A stretch of 58,072 nucleotides of DNA from Prevotella sp. UBA4376 (GCA_002391185.1 DGRY01000136.1:1-58072), one strand, 5' to 3'; counted from the first letter of the stretch, positions 1-8,175 are shown. Notes: generated by a model not told the origin, from the letters alone. Program-made: numbers and translations.

Positions 1-413
1 ATTGTGCAATGGCGCATCAGCGCTACATTTTCCAAGGGAGTGAAGGGAGGTATCCTCTAAAGGAGGAGGTTAAGGTTGATGATGGCTTGAGAAAGCTTGC
101 TTTCTTAAAGCCAAACATCAAACTTGACAATGGCTCAGAATGAGACATCTCCCTTCGCTCCCATTTTCTTTCTTGCTTATAAAAAAGAATCTATTGATTA
201 CTTTTCGTCTGTCAGAAACTCTTCGATTCAACATTACCTTAGAAAAAAGATTAACAAAACGGGGCGAAATCATCTCGAAACCATCTCGGAGGCATTTAGG
301 AGGAATCTCGAAGGAATGCGCAGGCACGCTACGTTAAATAAAAATTGACAGCGCCTTTATAATAAATCAAAACTTGTAATTACAATCCACACACAATATT
401 TAAAGTTTTGCAC
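1..413. other. Intergenic region with no convincing gene
   Basis: No convincing gene is seen. A 7-bp inverted repeat (90-96/99-105) lies near the start. Positions 211-350 are one copy of a dispersed repeat whose second copy is at 43250-43391; its core is an 11-bp-period array (about 260-325). One frame is open from position 3 to a stop at 139-141 and could be the tail of an upstream gene, but it has no recognisable domain. Confidence 0.5.
211..350 (+). repeat. Dispersed intergenic repeat, copy 1, with 11-bp array
   Basis: About 140 bp resembling 43250-43391 along its whole length. Shared landmarks in order are GTCAG, TTCG.TTCAA, GATTAACAAAAC, repeated CTCGAAA blocks, CGAAGGAATGCGC and AAAATTGACA. 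The core splits into 11-bp units: CATCTCGAAAC (271), CATCTCGGAGG (282), CATTTAGGAGG (293), AATCTCGAAGG (304). Eleven is not a multiple of three, so this is not a coding repeat. Function unknown. Confidence 0.75.
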
Positions 414-414
414 A

Positions 415-443
415 AAAAAAGCGCCTAACAAGGCGCTTTTTTA
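415..443 (-). terminator. Intrinsic terminator of the TlpA-like gene
   Basis: AAAAAAGCGCC (415-425) and GGCGCTTTTTT (432-442) form a perfect stem with a six-base loop. Read on the minus strand it ends in a T run and overlaps the stop codon of the thioredoxin gene. The symmetric A/T tracts mean it could also work on the plus strand. Confidence 0.85.
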
Positions 444-1619
444 TTTCAACTGTTCAGCTATTACGTCATCAATCTGCTTGCCACGCAAGCCACGAGCAAC
501 AATCTTGCCATCAGGAGAGATGAGCAGTATTTCGGGGACTCCAATTATGCCATAGGCATCAGAGCCTATTTGTTGGGCATTAAGAATTTGAGGATATTCT
601 ATTCCAAGTTCCTTTATCGCTTTCTTTGTATCCTCTGGTTTATCCCATGTGGCAACACCTACAACGGTGAGTTTCTTGGCATATTTCTTAGCGGCAGCCT
701 TTAAGTTTGGTATTTCTTTACGGCAAGGTCCACACCAACTTGCCCAGAAGTCAACCAATACATATTTCCCTTTGCCCACATAATCGGAAAGTCGTTGTTT
801 TTTGCCATTATATTCCACTTCTATATCCTTATACATACAGCCTTCAGATGTTTCCTTTGCCACTTCTTCCAACTGTTTCTTATGCTCTTTCTGTTCTTCC
901 ATCTGTTTAATCACTTCAGCAAAGAGAGGGTCAATATACTCTTTTCTTACAGAATTACGAACATATTTATAGACGTCTTGAAAACTACTCATACACAGAC
1001 GAATCATTGCACCGGGCTTGTCATTATTCTCCTTGATATATTCAAGCATAGAGTCCCTATACTTCTCATTAACAGCAGTAGCTATTTCTAACATTTCGTT
1101 TTCCTTGCGTGAGCGTTCTGCTTCATCCTCTATCGCCTGTACTTTCTGTATCTGTTCACCAAGGTCTTCTAGAGGCTTGATACATGCTTCATAGAATTTG
1201 TCAGCTTCATCCATCTGTCGATAGAATTCACTTCCATCAGCATCAAAGAAACCATTCTTAACAGTGAGCTTTAACGTTTGATTAGGAACAGCCACTGTGT
1301 TCACCCATGCAGAACAGAGTGATCCGTCGTCAAAAATGGCACGCAGATTAATGAATCGTGGAACATCAAGATGAGCAGCATAGCTAAACTTTCCTTGCTT
1401 TACATCAACAGAATCTGTTAGTTCGCCCAGCTCATGAGGATGGTTAGAATAATAGATGTAATACTTCACATCACGCAAACCAGGCGATACTGTTCCGTCA
1501 ATAGTGAAATTGTTCTGTGCACTTGCCTTGCATGGCATTATTGCAGCAACAATAGTCGCAGCAAGCACCACACTTTTCATTACATTGGTAAAAGAAAAAG
1601 GCTTTTTGTTTTTAGTCAT
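441..1619 (-). CDS. TlpA/ResA-like thioredoxin-family protein with DUF4369-type N-terminus
   Basis: A 392-residue exported thiol-disulfide oxidoreductase. A hydrophobic signal segment (about residues 14-34, ending near KASAQ) is followed by a beta-rich DUF4369-like domain (about 35-140), a charged helical linker rich in Glu/Lys (about 140-255), and a C-terminal thioredoxin fold. The redox motif WCGPC is at residues 295-299, and a cis-Pro context (GVPEILL) lies near the C-terminus. In Bacteroidetes this architecture is common in periplasmic or membrane-anchored reductases whose substrates are mostly unknown; the family resemblance is clear, the substrate is not. It is a single gene on the minus strand ending in a strong terminator, separated by about 205 bp from the ABC transporter gene upstream of it. 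Confidence 0.88.
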   Translation of the reverse strand: MTKNKKPFSFTNVMKSVVLAATIVAAIMPCKASAQNNFTIDGTVSPGLRDVKYYIYYSNHPHELGELTDSVDVKQGKFSYAAHLDVPRFINLRAIFDDGSLCSAWVNTVAVPNQTLKLTVKNGFFDADGSEFYRQMDEADKFYEACIKPLEDLGEQIQKVQAIEDEAERSRKENEMLEIATAVNEKYRDSMLEYIKENNDKPGAMIRLCMSSFQDVYKYVRNSVRKEYIDPLFAEVIKQMEEQKEHKKQLEEVAKETSEGCMYKDIEVEYNGKKQRLSDYVGKGKYVLVDFWASWCGPCRKEIPNLKAAAKKYAKKLTVVGVATWDKPEDTKKAIKELGIEYPQILNAQQIGSDAYGIIGVPEILLISPDGKIVARGLRGKQIDDVIAEQLK

Positions 1620-1678
1620 AGAATTTTAAGTTTTAATTATTTATTGATAAGTTTTTCACATTTAAGCAAATCACATCG

Positions 1679-1686
1679 CAAAAATA
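1679..1686 (-). promoter_or_regulatory. Bacteroidetes -7 box for the TlpA-like gene
   Basis: Read on the minus strand this is TATTTTTG, fitting TAnnTTTG, about 60 bp upstream of the start at 1619. No TTTG is seen at the usual -33 spacing, so this rests on the -7 element alone. Confidence 0.4.
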
Positions 1687-1824
1687 GTTCAATTATCACA
1701 CTATTACTTTCTAATATGTTACAATAAGTTTCTCTTTTGTAACATATTAACAGCCTCTCCCATCCTCAGCGCGGAGCGCTTTAAATATTGAAAGATTGAA
1801 AGATGGAAATATTGTATCTGAAAG

Positions 1825-2499
1825 CTACAGTTCTACTTGCTCTACCACTTGCCCGTCATAGAGATTAATTATTCTCTCTGCATAGCTTGCATCGTGCAGA
1901 GAGTGAGTAACCATTATTATTGTTGTGCCTTGCTTATGAAGCTGTTGAAGCATATTCATTACTTCCTTACTGTTTTTTGAGTCGAGGTTTCCTGTTGGCT
2001 CATCAGCAAGAATTATGCTTGGCTGGGCAACTATTGCACGAGCTATGGCTACTCGCTGTTGCTGTCCACCAGAGAGCTGACGAGGATAATGCCGTCTGCG
2101 ATGCGACATTGACAATTGTTCCATAACAGCCTCAACCCGTTTTTTTCGTTCGCTTGCCGAAATGCCCATATAGAGCAACGGCAGTTCTATGTTTTCATAA
2201 ACATTCAGCTCATCAATAAGGTTGAAACTCTGGAACACAAAACCGATCATTCCTTTGCGAATGTCAGTACGCTTGCTTTCGCTAAGCATACTAACATCCT
2301 GTTCGTTTAGCATGTATGTACCTTCTGTTGGATTATCAATCAATCCAAGGATGTTGAGCAATGTTGACTTTCCACATCCCGAAGGTCCCATAATAGCCAC
2401 AAACTCGCCCTTTTTAATTTCAAGGTTCACCTCACGAAGTGCCCATGTTTCAACGTCTTCAATGCTATAAACTTTCTTAATATTATTCAGTTGTATCAT
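1825..2499 (-). CDS. ABC transporter ATP-binding protein, MacB/LolD type
   Basis: A 224-residue nucleotide-binding subunit. Walker [10 protein letters not shown] is near residues 38-46, the Q loop is in FVFQSFNLI, the signature LSGGQQQR is near 142-149, Walker B is [12 protein letters not shown], and the H-loop is TMVTH-like (MVTHSLHD). Length and the LDSKNS motif fit the MacB/LolD/FtsE class that works with FtsX-fold permeases. It lies 65 bp downstream of the large permease gene on the same strand and most likely forms a complex with it. That gap contains a short 11-bp-period array (2520-2552). Substrate unknown; candidates are an antimicrobial, a lipoprotein or a peptide. Confidence 0.92.
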   Translation of the reverse strand: MIQLNNIKKVYSIEDVETWALREVNLEIKKGEFVAIMGPSGCGKSTLLNILGLIDNPTEGTYMLNEQDVSMLSESKRTDIRKGMIGFVFQSFNLIDELNVYENIELPLLYMGISASERKKRVEAVMEQLSMSHRRRHYPRQLSGGQQQRVAIARAIVAQPSIILADEPTGNLDSKNSKEVMNMLQQLHKQGTTIIMVTHSLHDASYAERIINLYDGQVVEQVEL

Positions 2500-2519
2500 A
2501 ATTATCAGTTTTATAATTT

Positions 2520-2552
2520 CTCTATATTGCCTCTATAATCCGTCTATATCAC
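2520..2552. repeat. 11-bp array between permease and ATPase genes
   Basis: Three consecutive 11-mers: CTCTATATTGC (2520), CTCTATAATCC (2531), GTCTATATCAC (2542). They match the reverse complement of the array at 20962-21005. The array sits in the 65-bp gap between two genes that should be co-transcribed. Confidence 0.65.
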
Positions 2553-2564
2553 ATCGTGCAGCAT

Positions 2565-4859
2565 TTATGAGTTTTGAATTATCTCTGCCGGATTAGTTTT
2601 TGCCACTTTATATATCTTTTGCCAGATGGTGAGGAAGGTAACTAAAGATATAAATAAGAATATGCCTACATAACATATTATATCTCCACAGATATGATAA
2701 GGGACATACAGCAACCTAGCAATCAACAACATACATATCAAATACATTACAAAAGCCAAGCCAAGTGTCTTAATATATGGACGAGAAAAATGCAGAATAA
2801 TATCTCGCATCTTAGCCCCGTTTACTTTACGTATAGCCACTTCCTTTTGCCTACCTCTGGTTTCGAGAGTTATAGAAGAATATACAGTAAGCACGATACT
2901 AACGATACTGATAAAGAATAAAACAAGACATAACTGTTGTAAAAGATCTATAAACATAAGGTTTTTAAAGAAAGTAACGTAAACACTATTATAGTATCTG
3001 TCGTCATAGCAATTAGTCAGTTCTTTTATCTCATCCAACATTTCTGCTTTCTTCCCGTCTTTTGGGAATGCTATTACAGACCAATAATAAATGGTACTAT
3101 CTTTTTTTGCTTGCTGTATAATAGACTGCAAATCAGAATACGTTAATCGAGGACGAACCATATAGTATGAGAAAACGCCATATGCATCCTTATAGATATC
3201 AATATATGTTGCATATCCCACAGCTACATACCCATTAGGAACAGGGATTTCTTGTTTCTTAGGCTTAATTACAAATGGTTTATTCGGGATATTAAGCTGA
3301 CGACATACCATAGCAGCTTCTTCTCGCTTAACAAGAATTGGGAGTGTTCGCAGAGTATCTCCATTAGAATTTACATAAGGAAAATCCTTATGCTGAATAC
3401 TTTTTGTTCCCAACATCTTCATTGCTGTAGGATCAATCACACACATTCCATTAACTTCTGCAAATCGTACAACTTTTTTTACATTAGGTAATGTTTCAAG
3501 TTTATAATTATCAAGAGATGGAATAAAATAAGCATCTTTATAAACTTTTATATCGTTTTCTATTCCTAATTTCAAACCGTAATATTCAACATACAGAAAT
3601 GCCCCTATTATGACACTTAAGATAACTGAAGCAATAAAAAACTGAATTACCTGAAGCGCATCTCTCCATCGAGTTCTGGGAACATAATTATTGCCTACAA
3701 ACTTACTTAATGGCATACGCATCACTCTACGAGTAGAAAACCATGAGATTAAGGCTGATAAAATAAACGTGGCAAATGATATCCAACCTTCTATACGGAA
3801 TACAAGACCCAATGGTATATGCACACAATCGTTTATCTTTTCTATTTTAGGCATAGCATAATCATATACACCAATAGACAATAATATAGTAACGCCCAAA
3901 ACAAAACAGAACATGATAAACATCTCCAATGCTAACAAAACAAACTGCTGATAGGGTTCTGCACCGTTACATCTACGAAGAACCATTTCCCTATTACGAA
4001 GGAAAAGCAGTTGTATCTGCATTTTAAGATAACCAGAAAGACCAACAACAAGCACACTTGAGCCCAACAGTAATAATATTATAAAGCCAATAAAAATTTG
4101 CTTATAATAATCAAATGATACCATTTTCACTACGCAATCAGGCATTGTCTGGCTTAATTCTTTTTGAAATTGGTCTTTAGTTACTCCTTTATTTAATTTG
4201 ACCTTTATAGTATACGTCAAATTTATTTTCGGAGATTCAGATTGTTCAAACGACATTTTCTCAGAGAAATCATTGACTATAAGAATTTCATTAATAGCTG
4301 TAGCCCTCCAGTCGGTATTAACAACATCGCTTATTTTCAGGATACGATTGGAGTCTAAAATTTCTATATCAAAAAGATTAATATAGTCCTTTTCATACCT
4401 ATAAAGCGCATCGTCTGTTGCAAGAACAGTTTTATTCTTCAACGTACCATAATATTTTCCAGTAATGCTTGAACGGAAATTATATTTTTCAAGCCAATTA
4501 GGGCTAACGTACCTAAATACGACATTTTTTTTATATTTCTTATCACGACCTAAAACAGCACGAGGATTAGAAATATAAGAAATATCTTCTACTGTTCTCA
4601 TTTTGCCAAGTAATGCTATATGCTCGGCATCGTTCTTGCTTTCAAGACAACTATCTTTAGCCTCTTTTGGATAAAACTTTATATCTAACCAAGAACTATC
4701 AGCGATGATTTCATTCGATGCAGCCATAACAAGCCACAACACAACAGAGAATACCGTGATTCCTACAGCCAAACAAAGAACAGAGATGATATTCTGCACT
4801 TTGTATTTCAGAATGTTTCGCCATCCGGCAATTAAATGATGTTTTAATAGTAAGTTCAT
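2565..4859 (-). CDS. ABC transporter permease, FtsX/MacB fold
   Basis: About 764 residues from the start chosen here. The longer open frame begins at 4925, but the N-terminal FtsX-like sequence MNLLLKHHLIAGWRN starts at 4859, and the -7 box at 4893-4900 lies inside the longer version. One N-terminal membrane span (about residues 20-45) is followed by a large extracytoplasmic MacB_PCD-like domain. Then come three spans around 255-400, a further span and second soluble domain, and three C-terminal spans with the FtsX signature region GRQKEVAIRKVNGAK. This two-repeat layout (about 800 residues) is typical of Bacteroidetes transporters encoded with a two-component system. It partners with the ATPase downstream and is divergent from a response regulator; paired dyads (4950-4989) lie between. 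Confidence 0.85.
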   Translation of the reverse strand: MNLLLKHHLIAGWRNILKYKVQNIISVLCLAVGITVFSVVLWLVMAASNEIIADSSWLDIKFYPKEAKDSCLESKNDAEHIALLGKMRTVEDISYISNPRAVLGRDKKYKKNVVFRYVSPNWLEKYNFRSSITGKYYGTLKNKTVLATDDALYRYEKDYINLFDIEILDSNRILKISDVVNTDWRATAINEILIVNDFSEKMSFEQSESPKINLTYTIKVKLNKGVTKDQFQKELSQTMPDCVVKMVSFDYYKQIFIGFIILLLLGSSVLVVGLSGYLKMQIQLLFLRNREMVLRRCNGAEPYQQFVLLALEMFIMFCFVLGVTILLSIGVYDYAMPKIEKINDCVHIPLGLVFRIEGWISFATFILSALISWFSTRRVMRMPLSKFVGNNYVPRTRWRDALQVIQFFIASVILSVIIGAFLYVEYYGLKLGIENDIKVYKDAYFIPSLDNYKLETLPNVKKVVRFAEVNGMCVIDPTAMKMLGTKSIQHKDFPYVNSNGDTLRTLPILVKREEAAMVCRQLNIPNKPFVIKPKKQEIPVPNGYVAVGYATYIDIYKDAYGVFSYYMVRPRLTYSDLQSIIQQAKKDSTIYYWSVIAFPKDGKKAEMLDEIKELTNCYDDRYYNSVYVTFFKNLMFIDLLQQLCLVLFFISIVSIVLTVYSSITLETRGRQKEVAIRKVNGAKMRDIILHFSRPYIKTLGLAFVMYLICMLLIARLLYVPYHICGDIICYVGIFLFISLVTFLTIWQKIYKVAKTNPAEIIQNS

Positions 4860-4892
4860 AATATGATAACGTTTAAAGTTTTGAAACTGTTG

Positions 4893-4900
4893 CAAAAGTA
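4893..4900 (-). promoter_or_regulatory. -7 box for the permease operon
   Basis: On the minus strand TACTTTTG (TAnnTTTG), about 34 bp upstream of the start at 4859. No good -33 TTTG is seen, which would suit a promoter needing an activator bound at the upstream dyads. Confidence 0.45.
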
Positions 4901-4949
4901 TATGTCTTTTTCTTCTATTCTGCACTCTTTAGCCCATAGAAACACTGAT

Positions 4950-4989
4950 TGTATGATTTTTACACAGCACATTGTATGATTATCATACA
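4950..4989. promoter_or_regulatory. Two operator-like dyads between permease and response-regulator genes
   Basis: TGTATGAT-T-ATCATACA (4973-4989) is a perfect 17-bp palindrome. The same half-site TGTATGAT recurs at 4950-4957 in an imperfect dyad (4950-4966). The two centres are 23 bp apart, about two helical turns. One site overlaps the -33 region of the response-regulator promoter, and both lie 50-100 bp upstream of the permease promoter. The encoded Fis-type HTH regulator is the obvious candidate ligand; this is inference. Confidence 0.6.
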
Positions 4990-4998
4990 CATTTTTTA

Positions 4999-5006
4999 TA
5001 ATTTTG
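4999..5006 (+). promoter_or_regulatory. -7 box of the response-regulator gene
   Basis: TAATTTTG fits TAnnTTTG. Only five bases separate it from the ATG at 5012, so transcription would begin at or next to the start codon (leaderless or near-leaderless). Confidence 0.5.
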
Positions 5007-5011
5007 CACAC

Positions 5012-5536
5012 ATGAACTTAAAATATAATACCTTGTTGGCTGTTGACGACAACCCAGCTATACTTACTGCCGTGAAAATATGCCTTAAAGGCGTATTTGA
5101 GAATATCATCACCTTATCTAAACCTGATACTATCCTTACTGTTCTTCAGCAGGAAGATATAGATGTGATACTCCTTGACATGAACTTCTCCCTTGGGGTG
5201 AACTCAGGACAAGACGGTATGATTTGGCTACAGACAATTCACCGCAGACACCCAAACATTCCCGTGGTGCTGATAACAGCTTATGCTGATGTGAAATTGG
5301 CTGTAAGGGCATTGAAAAATGGAGCTACCGACTTTGTTACTAAACCTTGGGATAACGATGAACTCATTCGTGTGCTCAAGGATGCTATAGATAAAAGTAA
5401 AGAAGTGGCACCACTTGTTGAGGTGGAAAAACAACACGTGCAAAAGGTTGTGGATAGCTGTCATGGGAATATGACCAAAGCTGCCGACCTATTAGGAATT
5501 ACACGTCAAACCCTGTATAGAAAACTAAGTCAATGA
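5012..5536 (+). CDS. Response regulator: receiver plus Fis-type HTH, no AAA+ domain
   Basis: A 174-residue two-component regulator. The receiver domain starts directly at the chosen Met (acidic pair D12-D13, phosphoacceptor D56 in ILLDMNF, Thr in LITAYAD, Lys in TKPW). After a short linker (about 125-135) comes a Fis-type helix-turn-helix (KAADLLGITRQTLYRKL) that ends the protein. In the NtrC family a sigma-54-activating AAA+ domain normally sits between these parts; here it is absent, giving a RegA/PrrA-like layout. A longer frame begins at 4949, but its extra residues run through the dyads and the promoter. The stop overlaps the start of the kinase gene by four bases. Probable targets are the divergent ABC permease operon and its own promoter. 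Confidence 0.9.
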   Translation: MNLKYNTLLAVDDNPAILTAVKICLKGVFENIITLSKPDTILTVLQQEDIDVILLDMNFSLGVNSGQDGMIWLQTIHRRHPNIPVVLITAYADVKLAVRALKNGATDFVTKPWDNDELIRVLKDAIDKSKEVAPLVEVEKQHVQKVVDSCHGNMTKAADLLGITRQTLYRKLSQ

Positions 5537-6378
5537 TAATAATAGTCATCTCTGTTTTAGTTCTATTGCTTATTTGCAGTTATATGTTTTACCATCATCA
5601 ATGTGTGCTGCGCGACAGAGCACAGATGATGAAAGATGCCATACGCTTTCATGATTTCAATTTCAAATTGCCCACAAGAGGACTACTCTTTGGCGAACGT
5701 GCCCTGCAGGAAGTGCTAAACGATATGGGAGGAAACATTCAGAAACTTGAAGCACACAACGAGGTGGAATCATGGCAACGCCTCACCCGTGTGCTCACGC
5801 ATGAGATTATGAATGCAACAGCTCCTATCCAAAGCATCAGCCAAGCCTATCTAAACACGCCAGAAATAAAACAATCGCCCTACGAAGAAGGCATAAGAGC
5901 CATATACGACACAAGTTCGGGATTATCTCTGTTTGTTGACAGCTATCGCAAACTAACACAATTGCAGGAACCTGCACCAACAAACATAAATCTATTGCAG
6001 TTTGCACACAAAATATCAACCCTCTACCCCACTTTAGAATGGCTTATTGACATTGCCCCTGAAGTGGAACTAAGAATAGACGAAAATCTTTTTCGACAAG
6101 TTTTCATCAACCTTATAAAAAATGCTGTTGAAGCCGAAGCAAAAAAGATACAAATAAAATGGAACGGCAAACTGCTAATCAGCAACGACGGACATATCAT
6201 CCCTGAAGATGCAGCAAGAGAAATCTTTATTCCTTTCTTCACAACAAAGAGCAATGGTTCAGGTATAGGTCTTTCGCTATCACGCCAGATATTACTAAAA
6301 CAAGGGCTTATGCTCTCACTTGCCGAAAGAGCACAAACCAGTTATAACGTAACATTTGTGATTGAAAACGATGTATAA
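5533..6378 (+). CDS. Short membrane-anchored sensor histidine kinase
   Basis: 281 residues, partner of the overlapping response regulator. One N-terminal membrane span (about 1-20) is followed by a short charged segment with no evident sensor domain. The dimerisation/phosphoacceptor helix has His90 in LTHEIMNATAPI. The ATPase domain has the N box NLIKNAVEAEA and the G2 box FTTKSNGSGIGLSLS. The Asn four residues after HE and the overall shape resemble NtrB/NtrY-like kinases of Bacteroidetes ABC-efflux clusters. Without a periplasmic domain it may sense a membrane signal or the permease itself, as in BceS-type systems; that part is inference. It is convergent with the LytTR gene one base away. 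Confidence 0.88.
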   Translation: MIIIVISVLVLLLICSYMFYHHQCVLRDRAQMMKDAIRFHDFNFKLPTRGLLFGERALQEVLNDMGGNIQKLEAHNEVESWQRLTRVLTHEIMNATAPIQSISQAYLNTPEIKQSPYEEGIRAIYDTSSGLSLFVDSYRKLTQLQEPAPTNINLLQFAHKISTLYPTLEWLIDIAPEVELRIDENLFRQVFINLIKNAVEAEAKKIQIKWNGKLLISNDGHIIPEDAAREIFIPFFTTKSNGSGIGLSLSRQILLKQGLMLSLAERAQTSYNVTFVIENDV

Positions 6379-6400
6379 ATCAAGCAGCAGGGTGCTTGAT
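6379..6400. terminator. Hairpin between convergent kinase and LytTR genes
   Basis: ATCAAGCA (6379-6386) and TGCTTGAT (6393-6400) pair perfectly around a six-base loop. The hairpin begins just past the kinase stop and lies inside the 3' end of the LytTR gene. It lacks a T run, so termination strength is uncertain. Confidence 0.4.
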
Positions 6401-7252
6401 AGCCTCTTTAATCTGTTGCAGATAACTCTTAGAAACTGGTATTGAAACCAAGCAATGCTTTACAACTACAAAGAAATTGGCAGAATGTGTGTCAACATGA
6501 TCCATCTGATTGATGTTTATAACATAAGCCCTGTGACAGCGCATTATTGCAGGATAGTTGCTCAAATCGTCGATAAGCTGCTTTATTGTGGTACGAAGCA
6601 TCTGAGTCTGCACCTTTCCATCTTGAAGATACTCCACTTTAACATAGTTGCCCAACGCTTCAAGATAAAGAAGATTGCGAATATCAAGGGCTACGGTTTC
6701 TTTGGTGGTACCGCCAAGTGTGATAAGATATTCTTTATTTGGCTTCTTTGCGCCTGCAGTTTCACATCTGTTTCTCTCCTCTGTTAAACGCTGGCGCTCT
6801 TCAAGAATAGAATTAAGGCGAAGAGTTTCCTCCAGTTCTTTTTCAAGAAACTTACTACGGAATTTGTTTTTCCAATATAACCCTATTACAAACGAGCAGA
6901 AAGCCATAAAAATAAATGTCTCAAGATAGTTGTGCCAGTTGAGAGAGTTGTCGAAGCTTGTGCTGTTTAATAAAAAATGGCGATAAACACAAATACATAA
7001 AGTTACCAGCGGTGTGTTTACAAGTGCAAACAACTGATTACGACGAACAAGATACTTTATGCCCTTGTCCATTGACCTTCCATAGCCCAATAGCATTATC
7101 AACACTTCAGTTATAGCACAAGACAACACACCTACAACTCCTAATGCAAGCAGATGCACAAAGCGCATCCACCCAAAAAGAGGCAGACCAAAAGGTTGAA
7201 ATGCAGCAAGAGCTAATACTGCAATACAAACACTAATTACCCTATATTTCAT
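6380..7252 (-). CDS. LytTR-family DNA-binding regulator with four membrane spans
   Basis: 290 residues. The N-terminal half has four hydrophobic spans (roughly 3-23, 30-55, 73-92, 105-127). A charged coiled-coil-like segment (about 130-165, rich in Glu/Arg/Leu) follows, then a LytTR domain (about 180-285) with IRNLLYLEALGNYVKVEY and MRCHRAYVIN. LytTR proteins bind direct-repeat sites in promoters. Here the receiver is replaced by a membrane domain, a common Bacteroidetes arrangement in which the signal is sensed in the membrane. Its start overlaps by four bases the stop of the small gene upstream, so the two are probably translationally coupled. Confidence 0.88.
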   Translation of the reverse strand: MKYRVISVCIAVLALAAFQPFGLPLFGWMRFVHLLALGVVGVLSCAITEVLIMLLGYGRSMDKGIKYLVRRNQLFALVNTPLVTLCICVYRHFLLNSTSFDNSLNWHNYLETFIFMAFCSFVIGLYWKNKFRSKFLEKELEETLRLNSILEERQRLTEERNRCETAGAKKPNKEYLITLGGTTKETVALDIRNLLYLEALGNYVKVEYLQDGKVQTQMLRTTIKQLIDDLSNYPAIMRCHRAYVININQMDHVDTHSANFFVVVKHCLVSIPVSKSYLQQIKEAIKHPAA

Positions 7253-7629
7253 TCTTCAGCAACTTTTACATCGTTAATAAGGAATGTCCACTTACTCCGA
7301 ACAACATGGGTTGTAGATAGTAGCAAACCCATAATACGCGGAATACGTACCCCTGATAGACGATATTCCTCACTAATAAGTTGCAGATTGGGCAACCATT
7401 CTAAAATTATTTTTGGACACGCTATCACCCAGTTTTCTTTCTGCACCAACACTATTGTGGAACCAACAAACCTGCCTGATATATCACTCACCATATCATA
7501 GACCTCATTTCCCTTATAAGTCCACTCCTTCTTGGGACGTATAACAAACATATACTGACGGTCATCCGAAAGTGCATCCATCCATTTGTTATCACTAAGC
7601 TGTTTCAAAGACAATACTATCTGCTCCAT
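7249..7629 (-). CDS. Small conserved-looking protein coupled to the LytTR gene, function unknown
   Basis: 126 residues if translation starts at 7629. A longer frame opens at 7689, but it would run through the -7 box at 7666-7673. No signal peptide or membrane span is visible. The sequence is a compact alpha/beta mixture (MEQIVLSLKQLSDNKWMDAL; TYKGNEVYDMVSDISGRFVG; WTFLINDVKVAE). I do not recognise a family. It overlaps the LytTR regulator gene by four bases, suggesting a modulator or partner of that regulator, but nothing in the sequence proves this. Confidence 0.65.
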   Translation of the reverse strand: MEQIVLSLKQLSDNKWMDALSDDRQYMFVIRPKKEWTYKGNEVYDMVSDISGRFVGSTIVLVQKENWVIACPKIILEWLPNLQLISEEYRLSGVRIPRIMGLLLSTTHVVRSKWTFLINDVKVAEE

Positions 7630-7665
7630 AATTATTATGCTAATAGTTTCAACTTCTTTTTTCTG

Positions 7666-7673
7666 CAAATATA
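7666..7673 (-). promoter_or_regulatory. -7 box of the small-protein/LytTR operon
   Basis: On the minus strand TATATTTG, fitting TAnnTTTG, 36 bp upstream of the start at 7629. No clear -33 element. Confidence 0.45.
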
Positions 7674-7810
7674 AAACAATTAGCAACATACTCCTAAAAA
7701 ATGGGATGAATGAACGATTTTTTTGACGAAAGGAATACTAAAGTTTCGCAAAGGATATCAAGCTAACAACTTTGAACGTTGAATTTAGAGGTTTGAAGAA
7801 TGAAGAAAAA

Positions 7811-8082
7811 CAGAGCCTCTCCCATCCCTCCCCAAAAGGGAAGGGCTAACCAACTGGTTGCATTTTTACTAGCATAATTCAAAACTCATAATTTGTAATT
7901 GCGCTTGCGCAACCAATTTCAAATTGGTAACTCATAATTTCAAATTCTGATTAGGGTTCTTCTTCATAATTATTCAAGCAAGAAACTCAAGCAGGTAATT
8001 CTCCTTCCCTTTTGGGGTTTCTGTCCCCCGGGAACGGGGGAAGTGAAGGGGGTGTAAAGACCATTGAGGACGGGAGAGGCTG
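7811..8082. repeat. Possible MITE-like element with nested inverted arms
   Basis: Outer arms GCCTCTCCC (7815-7823) and GGGAGAGGC (8072-8080) enclose perfect 15-bp inner arms at 7830-7844 and 8003-8017. Similar CCTCTCC/GGAGAGG motifs recur in other spacers of this window (1755, 43123, 50211). No target-site duplication was recognised. Confidence 0.4.
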
Positions 8083-8175
8083 CCTTTATCATTTATCATT
8101 TAGCAATGCTCTACATTGCGTTTAGTGATATAAGAATTTCTAATATCAGTTATCGAAAGAATCATTTTTCATTTG

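Noticed and set aside
3..141. Open frame at the left edge that could be the tail of an upstream gene
   Set aside because: Only about 45 codons, no recognisable domain and purine-run composition like the spacer; left undecided rather than called.
124..348. 74-codon open frame on the plus strand
   Set aside because: It runs through the dispersed repeat whose second copy (43250-43391) does not keep the frame; composition is non-coding.
4949..5011. Upstream in-frame start for the response regulator
   Set aside because: The added 21 residues are encoded by the operator dyads and promoter, and the receiver domain begins at the later Met.
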